Source: Sulfomarinibacter sp963733915 (GTDB lineage Bacteria; Acidobacteriota; Thermoanaerobaculia; Thermoanaerobaculales; Sulfomarinibacteraceae). Taken from it: a stretch of 64,000 nt of DNA. Both the position numbers and the translations under genes were made by a program. A model generated the notes under the pieces. The model did no database searches and was not told the DNA's origin. It saw nothing but the letters and a program-made list of their open reading frames with translations. This document shows, in pieces, positions 1 to 7,440 of this stretch (the stretch's first letter is position 1; the number at the start of each line of letters is the position of its first letter). The stretch covers positions 930,001 through 994,000 of the forward strand of contig CAVTEP010000006.1 of assembly GCA_963733915.1 (NCBI GenBank), in the 5' to 3' direction.

Positions 1-267
1 CTCGGTTCATTTCATCGTCGTGATGCCTATTGTAGCGCGAGTGTTGCGATCTTGTATCGATAGCGAAACGGACCGCTTGAACCCGCCCGAGAACGCGCTC
101 CGGCTGCTTGTGAAGATTTTTGCAAGGGGTCTTTTCCCCGGTTAAGGGAGGTGGTAGGATCTTGCGACGGTGGCCATCAGGAAGGGCTCCTCCCTCTCCC
201 GGCCTGCTCGAAATCAGCCCGTGGCCGGGAGACCCGACCCCGGCCGCGGAAGAAGGGACGGACGCCT

Positions 268-1437
268 ATGATCGTCGGAGTCGTCAAAGAGAGCTTTCCG
301 GACGAAGCCCGGGTCGCCATGGTCCCCGCCCTCGTGCCTCAGCTGGCCAAGTCCGGCATCGAGGTCATCATCGAGAGCGGAGCGGGCAGTGCTGCCGGCT
401 TTCTGGACGCCGAGTACAGCGCCAAGGGTGCCAAGGTGGTGTCCGGACGCGCCGAGGTGTTCAAAACCGCCGACCTCATCGCTCAGGTTCGTTCACTCGG
501 CGCCAATCCGGAGGCAGGGGCGAAGGACCTCGACCTCCTGCGGGACGGCCAGACCGTGGTCGGGGTGTGCGAACCCCTGACCGAGCATGAGGCGGACAGG
601 AAAACGGCGGCAAAGGGCGTCACGCTCTTTTCGATGGAGATGATGCCGCGCATCACCCGCGCTCAGAGCATGGACGTCCTGTCGTCGATGGCCACGATCG
701 CCGGCTACAAGGCGGTCCTGATCGCTGCCAACACCCTGCCCAAGATGTTCCCCATGATGATGACCGCGGCCGGCACGGTCGCACCGGCCAAGGTCTTCGT
801 GGTCGGGGCCGGGGTCGCCGGCCTCCAGGCCATCGCGTCGGCCAAAAAGCTCGGCGCCATCGTCCAGGCATACGACGTCCGACCGGCGGTCAAGGAGCAG
901 GTCGAGAGCCTGGGCGGCAAGTTTGTCGAGCTCGAGCTCGAGACCGGTGCGGCCGAAGACGCCGGCGGCTACGCCAAGGAGCTCGGCGAGGACTTTTATC
1001 GGAAACAGCGGGAGATGATGAAGAAAGTCATCGCCGAAAGCGATGTCGTGATCACCACCGCAGCCATCCCCGGCAAGAAGGCGCCGATTCTGGTCACCAC
1101 CGAGATGGTCGAGGGCATGCATTCCGGTTCGGTCGTCGTCGATCTCGCGGCCGAACGAGGCGGCAACTGCGAGCTGACCAAAGCCGGGGAGACCGTTGAC
1201 TTCAAAGGCATCAAGATCATAGGCCCGGTCAACATTCCGGCCACCGTTCCCTACCACGCCAGCCAGATGTACGCCAAGAACATCGCCACCTTCCTCCTCC
1301 ATCTGGTCAAGGAAGGCAAGCTCACCATCGACACCGAGGATGAGATCACCGCCGGGACCCTCATCACCCAGGGCGGCAAGGTGGTGCATCCCCGCGTTCT
1401 CGAGGCCATGGGCGCCACCGCCGAAGGGAGTGTCTGA
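268..1437 (+). CDS. pntAA: NAD(P) transhydrogenase subunit alpha part 1
   Basis: This is the NAD(H)-binding domain I of proton-translocating transhydrogenase, which passes hydride from NADH to NADP+ at the inner membrane, driven by proton influx. The 389-residue product opens with the family signature MIVGVVKES and has the dinucleotide-binding motif GAGVAG at about residues 180-185. The ATG at 268 is chosen because the alanine dehydrogenase/PntA fold begins there and a purine-rich stretch (aagggacgg) precedes it; an upstream in-frame extension has no homology. The stop is followed after 1 nt by pntAB. The size fits the split three-gene form (domain I separate from the membrane domains), as in Rhodospirillum. 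Confidence 0.95.
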   Translation: MIVGVVKESFPDEARVAMVPALVPQLAKSGIEVIIESGAGSAAGFLDAEYSAKGAKVVSGRAEVFKTADLIAQVRSLGANPEAGAKDLDLLRDGQTVVGVCEPLTEHEADRKTAAKGVTLFSMEMMPRITRAQSMDVLSSMATIAGYKAVLIAANTLPKMFPMMMTAAGTVAPAKVFVVGAGVAGLQAIASAKKLGAIVQAYDVRPAVKEQVESLGGKFVELELETGAAEDAGGYAKELGEDFYRKQREMMKKVIAESDVVITTAAIPGKKAPILVTTEMVEGMHSGSVVVDLAAERGGNCELTKAGETVDFKGIKIIGPVNIPATVPYHASQMYAKNIATFLLHLVKEGKLTIDTEDEITAGTLITQGGKVVHPRVLEAMGATAEGSV

Positions 1438-1438
1438 T

Positions 1439-1729
1439 ATGGATCTCGTCATGCTCATTACGGTCTTCGTGCTGGCGATCTTCGTCGGAGTGGAGATCAT
1501 CACCAAGGTGCCTCCCACGCTCCACACCCCTTTGATGTCGGGCTCCAACGCCATCTCGGGGATCACCATCATCGGCGCTCTGATCTTGGCCGGAGTCATG
1601 GAAGGTCAGGACGGGTTCAGCCAATTGGCGAAAATAATGGCCTTCGTGGCGGTGATCTTCGCAACCATCAACGTGGTCGGCGGGTTCCTGGTCACCGGCC
1701 GCATGTTGAAGATGTTCCAACGGAAGTAG
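1439..1729 (+). CDS. pntAB: NAD(P) transhydrogenase subunit alpha part 2
   Basis: Small 96-residue membrane subunit of the three-gene transhydrogenase. It has three to four hydrophobic helices, with the family sequence NAISGITIIGAL in the middle. It would form part of the proton-conducting membrane domain II together with PntB. The ATG at 1439 starts one base after the pntAA stop (TGATATG), so translation is probably coupled. A longer in-frame reading that starts inside pntAA is rejected because homology begins at this ATG. Confidence 0.93.
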   Translation: MDLVMLITVFVLAIFVGVEIITKVPPTLHTPLMSGSNAISGITIIGALILAGVMEGQDGFSQLAKIMAFVAVIFATINVVGGFLVTGRMLKMFQRK

Positions 1730-1742
1730 GCGGGGTACTGAT

Positions 1743-3296
1743 ATGGTTCTGCAAAACCTCACCAACATCGTCTACTTGATAGCGGCGGTTCTCTTCATCC
1801 TCGACCTCAAGATGCTCGCCCATCCGCGGACCGCGGTCCGCGGCAACCAGCTTGGCGCGTTGGGCATGGTGCTGGCGATCGTGGCGACTCTCGCCAGTGG
1901 CAAATGGGACTGGACCTACATCATCCTCGGCATCGGTATCGGCTCGTTGATCGGGGCGGTGGCCGCGCTCAAGGTCAAGATGACCTCCATGCCCGAGATG
2001 GTCGGTCTATTCAACGGCTTTGGCGGCGCAGCCTCGGTTCTGGTCGCCGGATCGGCCCTGGTTGCAACCTTCAACGCCGTGGGCGCGGGTAGCGTCGAGG
2101 GCAGCATGCAGATGAAGGTCGCCACCGTGTTATCGGGCATCATCGGCTCGGTCACCTTCTTCGGGTCGTACGTGGCATTTGGCAAGCTGGCCGAGTTCCT
2201 GTGCGTCAAGTGGAAGCTCCACACCTGGCAGAAGGTCGTCAAGTACGGGTTCTCGCTGGCGGTCGCCGGCGGCGGCATCTGGTACGGCCTGAGCATGGGA
2301 ACCAACCTACTTTCCATAACCTTCATGGTGTCGGCAGTGCTCATCGGCGGCTTGCTGCTGCACAAGAAGGACCGCTTCCCGGGTATGGACCTCCTCAAGG
2401 GTTTGTCCGCGATAATCTCGGTGGCCCTGGGTGTGATGCTGGTCCTCGACCCGTCGAACACCGCCCTCTTCTGGGTGCTCGTGGGAGTCGCGGGGGTGCT
2501 CGGCGTGATCCTGACGCTGTCGATCGGCGGGGCCGACATGCCGGTGGTCATCGCTCTCCTGAACTCGTACTCGGGTTTGGCAGCTGCGGCAACCGGCTTT
2601 GTCATCAATAACACCGTGCTGATCATCGCCGGTTCGCTGGTGGGGGCCTCGGGCATCATCCTCACCAAGATCATGTGCAAGGCGATGAACCGCTCGTTGA
2701 CCAACGTGCTCTTCGGCACGATGGGCCCGACCTCCGATACCCCGGATGCGGACGAGGTCTACAAGACCGTCAAGGCAGCTTCGGCGGACGAGGTCGCCAT
2801 GACCCTGGACGTCGCTCAGCGCGTCCTCATCGTTCCCGGTTACGGGCTCGCGGTTGCCCAGGCGCAACACGCGGTGCGCGACATCGCCAACTTCCTCGAG
2901 GCCAAGGGCATTACGGTGGAATACGGCATCCACCCGGTAGCCGGCCGGATGCCGGGCCACATGAACGTGCTCCTCGCCGAAGCCGACGTTGCCTACGACA
3001 AGCTCAAGGAGATGGACGAAGTCAACGCGACCATGGAACAGGTGGACGTGGTTCTCGTGGTCGGCGCCAACGACGTGGTCAACCCGGTCGCGCGCACCGA
3101 CCCCAAGAGCCCGATTGCCGGCATGCCGATCATCGATGTCGACAAGGCGCGGACCGTGGTCGTGGTCAAACGCAGCCTGAGCCCGGGTTTTGCCGGCATT
3201 CCCAATCCCCTGTTCGCCGCCGACAAGACACTGATGTTTTTCTCCGACGGCAAGAAGGCGATGCTCGAGCTGCTGGCAGCTCTCAAAGAAACGTAG
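1743..3296 (+). CDS. pntB: NAD(P) transhydrogenase subunit beta
   Basis: Beta subunit of 517 residues. The N-terminal two thirds is a string of transmembrane helices (domain II). The C-terminal third is the NADP(H)-binding domain III, recognised by VPGYGLAVAQAQHAVRD and the downstream GANDVVNP and DVDKA motifs. It completes the pntAA-pntAB-pntB operon, 13 nt after pntAB. The operon's likely role is NADPH supply for biosynthesis and redox defence. A perfect GC hairpin followed by T residues lies just after the stop, so the operon appears to end here. Confidence 0.95.
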   Translation: MVLQNLTNIVYLIAAVLFILDLKMLAHPRTAVRGNQLGALGMVLAIVATLASGKWDWTYIILGIGIGSLIGAVAALKVKMTSMPEMVGLFNGFGGAASVLVAGSALVATFNAVGAGSVEGSMQMKVATVLSGIIGSVTFFGSYVAFGKLAEFLCVKWKLHTWQKVVKYGFSLAVAGGGIWYGLSMGTNLLSITFMVSAVLIGGLLLHKKDRFPGMDLLKGLSAIISVALGVMLVLDPSNTALFWVLVGVAGVLGVILTLSIGGADMPVVIALLNSYSGLAAAATGFVINNTVLIIAGSLVGASGIILTKIMCKAMNRSLTNVLFGTMGPTSDTPDADEVYKTVKAASADEVAMTLDVAQRVLIVPGYGLAVAQAQHAVRDIANFLEAKGITVEYGIHPVAGRMPGHMNVLLAEADVAYDKLKEMDEVNATMEQVDVVLVVGANDVVNPVARTDPKSPIAGMPIIDVDKARTVVVVKRSLSPGFAGIPNPLFAADKTLMFFSDGKKAMLELLAALKET

Positions 3297-3322
3297 ACCC
3301 ATCACGGAACGGACTCTCGACA

Positions 3323-3348
3323 CCGCCCGCCGCCAGGCGGGCGGTTTT
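3323..3348 (+). terminator. Rho-independent terminator after pntB
   Basis: A perfect 9-bp stem, CCGCCCGCC / GGCGGGCGG, with a GCCA loop (3323-3344) is followed by TTTTCTTT. It lies 26 nt after the pntB stop codon. Confidence 0.85.
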
Positions 3349-3368
3349 CTTTCGGGTACACTTTGGCA

Positions 3369-5333
3369 ATGAAGCGCGGGGTTTTTCTCGGGCTCGCCGC
3401 GTCGTGGGTGCTCTCCGCCGGCGTGTGTCACGCGGTCGATCAGGTCGAGATCGTGCTCGACAACTCGGTCGAGATGTGGGACACGGTGAACGGCCTCATC
3501 CCGAGGTTGGAACTCGTACGGAATGCTCTCAACGCCTTCTCGTTCTCTCCGGAGCTCCGGCAGGGCACGATCGCGATCGGACTGCGCACCGTCGGCGGCC
3601 GACACGAGATCACCGAGGACGAAGGTTGCATGGAGACCGATCTGGCGGCGCCGGTCGGCACCATCGAATCCGGCGCCTGGCTCGGACTGCTCGCCGATCT
3701 CGAAGCGCGTGGGCGCCGCCCTTTGGTAAAAGGCATCCAAGGGGCGGTCGACGACCTCAGTGACACCGAAGGCCCGCGGCGGATCGTCGTCATCACCGGC
3801 GGACCGGACCGCTGCGATGGCAACCTGGGTGCGCTCCTGGGAACAATGTCGCGGGCGGAAAACCCGATCGAGGTGCGGATCATCGGTCTCGGTCTCGACC
3901 AGGAGTTTGCCGGCACCCTCCTCAAGCTGGCGCCCACCCGCAACGCTTTCGATTTCGACGCCCTGCTCGACGCGCTGCGCTGGGCGATGCTGTCACCCAC
4001 AACCGCCGCCCCCCGCCAGCGGACCCTCGAGATTTCCCTGACGAGGGATGGAAATGCCATCGGAAACGCCACCCTGAGTCTGAAACGCGCAATCGGTGGC
4101 GAGCCCGTCAACACGAATATCGAGCAAGGGACCGCCAGGCTGCGCCTCGCTCCGGGTCGCTACAGCGCCGCGATTTCCGGTGTCGGCCCGGACAACATCG
4201 AGCTTGCCGACATCGTTCTAACGTACAAGGATGAGAGACTCGAGATCGACCTTCCGACCCTGCAACCGGTCACCCTCGAAATCGACCCGGAGAATCCTCC
4301 GGCCGGCTCGACGGCATACGTCCAGTATTGGGGCGCGCCGCCGGGCACGAACTGGGTGGCCTCGGCACGGGTCGGCGCGTCGGTAGCGGACAACCTCACG
4401 CGATCTCTCGCGCCGGCCGCACCGACGGCTGAGGTCGCATTGCGAATCCCGGGCTCGTTCTCGGACCTCGAAGTGCGTTTCTTTCACCAGGCGGACTCGG
4501 GTGTGATGCACCTGATCGGCCGGACGACATTTTCGACGGATCGCGGGCGGGCGGCGATCGAGGCGCCTGAGAGAGTTGAAAACCGAAGCCCGATGACGAT
4601 CTCGTGGACCGGTCCCGATCTCCCCGGCGACCATATCGCGATATCGGTTGCAGACGGCGACCCGGCGGGCCATGTCGCCTGCGTCGCCGCCAATTTCCCG
4701 AGCCCGATCAGCCTCGCCGCGCCTGTAATCCCTGGCGTATACCTCGTCAGCTACAACTCAGCCGCAGGGAAGGTGCTCGCGAGGGCTCGTCTCGAGGTCT
4801 TCGAGATTCTGGCGACCCTGGAGGGGCAACGGAAGGCCGTCCCGGGTGAGATGATCTCGATTGCGTGGACCGGCCCCGACGCCCCCCAGGACTATCTCAG
4901 CATCGCGGACCCGGCCGCCTCCGGCAACGAATATCTGATCTGGTCACCGACCGCGTCGGGAAATCCATCCCGTCTGACCGCACCGAAGACCACCGGAATC
5001 TTCGAAATCCGATATGTGCGGGCCGAAGACGACGCCGTGCTCGCTCGCCTCCCGATCGAAATCGTTGAAGAGCCCATCGAGCTCGTCGTCCCCCGGCAAG
5101 CCAACGCCGGCACCCGCTTCGAGGTCAGAGTGAAGGGCACGGCGGTCGCGGGCGATTTCGTAACGATTGCGCACGAGGATTCCGATCCCCTGGAGCGAAC
5201 GGATTGGTCCTTTGCCGACGCCGGCGACCCCTTGACGCTGGCAGCTCCATTCGAACCTGGGCGCTACGAGGTTCGATTCATCGCCGGTGCGAATCACGAG
5301 GTTGTCGCAAGGGCGCCGATCAGGGTGCGTTGA
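3369..5333 (+). CDS. secreted VWA-domain protein with Ig-like repeats
   Basis: Predicted exported protein of 654 residues. The N-terminus has a signal peptide (MKRGVFLGL...SAGVCHA). It is followed by a von Willebrand A-like domain (about residues 25-210) whose first metal-binding loop reads LDNSVEM, a degenerate version of DxSxS, and whose second reads VVITGGPD. The rest is built from related beta-rich modules: ISWTGPDLPGDHIAIS and ISIAWTGPDAPQDYLSI mark two repeats and a third, more diverged copy lies at the C-terminus (VAGDFVTIAH). Function is unknown; binding or scaffolding in the periplasm or at the cell surface is a guess. ATG 3369 is preferred over TTG 3363. Confidence 0.75.
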   Translation: MKRGVFLGLAASWVLSAGVCHAVDQVEIVLDNSVEMWDTVNGLIPRLELVRNALNAFSFSPELRQGTIAIGLRTVGGRHEITEDEGCMETDLAAPVGTIESGAWLGLLADLEARGRRPLVKGIQGAVDDLSDTEGPRRIVVITGGPDRCDGNLGALLGTMSRAENPIEVRIIGLGLDQEFAGTLLKLAPTRNAFDFDALLDALRWAMLSPTTAAPRQRTLEISLTRDGNAIGNATLSLKRAIGGEPVNTNIEQGTARLRLAPGRYSAAISGVGPDNIELADIVLTYKDERLEIDLPTLQPVTLEIDPENPPAGSTAYVQYWGAPPGTNWVASARVGASVADNLTRSLAPAAPTAEVALRIPGSFSDLEVRFFHQADSGVMHLIGRTTFSTDRGRAAIEAPERVENRSPMTISWTGPDLPGDHIAISVADGDPAGHVACVAANFPSPISLAAPVIPGVYLVSYNSAAGKVLARARLEVFEILATLEGQRKAVPGEMISIAWTGPDAPQDYLSIADPAASGNEYLIWSPTASGNPSRLTAPKTTGIFEIRYVRAEDDAVLARLPIEIVEEPIELVVPRQANAGTRFEVRVKGTAVAGDFVTIAHEDSDPLERTDWSFADAGDPLTLAAPFEPGRYEVRFIAGANHEVVARAPIRVR

Positions 5334-5465
5334 CCGCATCATGCTCGAAACACGCCGGATGAAAAATTCCTATTATTTGGTTATCAGGAACTGCGGGATA
5401 ATGGCACCGCCGCTCCGATGCGCGGCATAGCCCGGCGCGAAGACCCCTGGTACCGAGGTGACACG

Positions 5466-7253
5466 ATGAAGCTCATGAGTCTGCTGTTTCTATTCTCAGT
5501 CGCTGTCGCGACCGTGCTCGGCGCCCAGCCTACACCTCTCGCCCTCACAGCCCACGTCGAGGCCCTGGGATACGGAAGCGATGGAACGGTGGTAGCTGCC
5601 GTCTTTCAGATCGCTCCTGAGGACCGCGACCGCGCCGGCGAGCGGGTGCGGGTCGTCACAACTCTGCGCCAGGGCGACAATATCATCGACCGACTGAGCG
5701 GCGTGGTTGCCATCGAACCGGACGGCACCGGCATGCTGTACCGCGAGTGGGATCCCGGTAGCTACACTCTCGAGATCGGCATTGCCAACTTCAACGGCAC
5801 AGCCTCCGGGGTGTGGATCGGCGAAATCGAGATCGCCGAGTCGGACGTCCCCTTCGAGGCGCCGGAGGGCGCGCCGGTCGACGCTATAGCTCTCGATCTC
5901 ACTCCGCCCCGAGAGGGTGGTGTGTCGTTCAAACCACCGCCCAATCTCGGCGGCCTCGGCGCCGTCCAGCTCGAGGTCGAAGCACCCGATGCCACTTCGG
6001 CGGTGGAGTTCTTCCACGACGGCCAAGCGCTCGGCCGTCGAAACCGTCCGCCATGGACCGTCTCGATCCCCCTCGGCGATATCATCCAACGGACCGAGGT
6101 TCGTGCAATCGCGATTGACGCAAACGGCAACTACCTCGGCGAGGACGCCATCGTCCTCAACAACCCCTCCGGGATGATCGGCGTACAGATTCTGCTCGCT
6201 CCGGAGTCATCGATCGCAAACGGCATGCGGACCGTGACCGTGGCGACCACCGTTGGTAACAAGGAAATCCATCAGGCCACCCTCCACCTCGATGCCGAGC
6301 TCATCGCGCGCTGGGCGACCTGCCCGTGTGCAGTCGACGTGCCGGTTGCCAAGCTGGAAATGTCGGCGATCCTCTCCGCTGAGGTCATTGATGCCGATGG
6401 CGCCCGCGGTGACGCGGTCTACACCTTGGGTGGCGGCGGTGGTTTTGTCGGTTCGGTGAGGGTCGAGCTCGTCGAGCTGCCGGTGGTGGTCCTTGACGAA
6501 CGCGGCGTGCCGGTCGTGGGCCTCGAACAATCGGACTTCAAGGTCTTTGAAGACGGAGAGGAGGTCGAGATCGAGGGATTCGGCACCACCGAGGACCTGC
6601 CGCTCTCGCTGGCGATCGCGGTCGACACATCGGGATCGATGATCGAGAACTTCCCAAAGGTGCGAAGAGCGGTCCGCGGCTTTACCGAGGAACTCCTCGA
6701 GGAGGGCGATCAGGCGGTGCTGATCCGGTTTTCGTGGGACGCCACCGTACAGGTCGCCTGGACCGACAACATCCGCGCGCTGGTAGGGGACCTCGACACG
6801 GTGAGGCCCGACGGCGGCACCTCGCTCCACGACGCCGTCGTGCGATCGCTGGAGCAGTTCCGCGGACGCCGCGGACGCCAGGCGGTCGTCCTGCTCACCG
6901 ATGGCGAGGACACCACCTCTCGAACCGGCTGGCAGGTCGCCGAGAGATTCGCGCATACCATGCGCATTCCGATTTTCTCCATCGGTCTCGGCGTCGGCAA
7001 GTTCGATTTTTCGAGCCGCAAGGTCCTCAACTCGCTGGCCGAGGAAACCGGGGGCGAGTCATTTTTCCCCAAGAAGGTCGATGAGCTGCCGGCTGTTTAC
7101 GCCCGCATCGCCGAGCTTCTGCGCTCGCAGTACCTCGTGTGGTATCAATCGCCCTCCGATAAGCCGCTCGAAGAATTCCGAAAGATCGAGGTGACGGTCA
7201 CCAATCCCGAGTACACGGTCAGGACCATCTCCGGCTATTACCCAGGAAAATGA
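5466..7253 (+). CDS. VWFA-related secreted protein
   Basis: A 595-residue protein with an N-terminal signal peptide (MKLMSLLFLFSVAVATVLGA). It has a C-terminal von Willebrand A domain of the Acidobacteria VWFA-related type (TIGR03436 as I recall it). The MIDAS motif DTSGSM starts at residue 387, LLTDGEDTTS follows, and the protein ends ISGYYPGK. The segment VVVLDERGVPVVGLEQSDFK is the typical entry to this domain family. The middle contains Ig/transthyretin-like beta modules. The ATG at 5466 follows a gaggtg ribosome-binding site. A possible -10 (GATAAT at 5397) lies upstream. The product of 11496-14120 has the same C-terminal domain. Function is unknown. Confidence 0.85.
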   Translation: MKLMSLLFLFSVAVATVLGAQPTPLALTAHVEALGYGSDGTVVAAVFQIAPEDRDRAGERVRVVTTLRQGDNIIDRLSGVVAIEPDGTGMLYREWDPGSYTLEIGIANFNGTASGVWIGEIEIAESDVPFEAPEGAPVDAIALDLTPPREGGVSFKPPPNLGGLGAVQLEVEAPDATSAVEFFHDGQALGRRNRPPWTVSIPLGDIIQRTEVRAIAIDANGNYLGEDAIVLNNPSGMIGVQILLAPESSIANGMRTVTVATTVGNKEIHQATLHLDAELIARWATCPCAVDVPVAKLEMSAILSAEVIDADGARGDAVYTLGGGGGFVGSVRVELVELPVVVLDERGVPVVGLEQSDFKVFEDGEEVEIEGFGTTEDLPLSLAIAVDTSGSMIENFPKVRRAVRGFTEELLEEGDQAVLIRFSWDATVQVAWTDNIRALVGDLDTVRPDGGTSLHDAVVRSLEQFRGRRGRQAVVLLTDGEDTTSRTGWQVAERFAHTMRIPIFSIGLGVGKFDFSSRKVLNSLAEETGGESFFPKKVDELPAVYARIAELLRSQYLVWYQSPSDKPLEEFRKIEVTVTNPEYTVRTISGYYPGK

Positions 7254-7262
7254 AATGACGAC

Positions 7263-7318
7263 GGGCCAGCTCTGCTGGCCCAGTCGGAATTTTATCCTGA
7301 AGGAGGCGCAGCCGACTG
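7263..7318 (+). terminator. nested hairpins after the VWFA gene
   Basis: An 8-bp perfect stem GGGCCAGC / GCTGGCCC with loop TCT (7263-7281) follows the stop by 9 nt. Next come an AATTTTA run and an outer pair CAGTCGG / CCGACTG (7281-7287 with 7312-7318). It is probably a transcription end, but the T-run is short and displaced. Confidence 0.5.
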
Positions 7319-7335
7319 AAGGATCTTGGTAAGTG

Positions 7336-7440
7336 GGAATTCTGAGTTCGGAATTCCGAATGCCGCCCTCCCCCCTGGCATCAAGGTCAGGAGGGAGGGT
7401 GGTAGGGAATTCCCAATTCCTAATTCCTCATTCCTAATTC
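7336..7440. repeat. AT-rich heptamer inverted-repeat element (AATTCCT type)
   Basis: The left arm is GGAATTCTGAGTTCGGAATT and the right arm is a tandem heptamer AATTCCTAATTCCTCATTCC. Between them are CCGCCCTCCCCCC and GGAGGGAGGGTGG blocks that can pair with each other. The right arm reaches the stop codon of the reverse-strand gene ending at 7439. The same architecture recurs at 36828-36968 and 39890-40013. Confidence 0.75.

Noticed and set aside
2307..3740. A 477-codon reverse-strand open frame opposite pntB
   Set aside because: Antisense to a well-supported transhydrogenase gene; composition is His/Arg/Asp-rich as expected for shadow frames.
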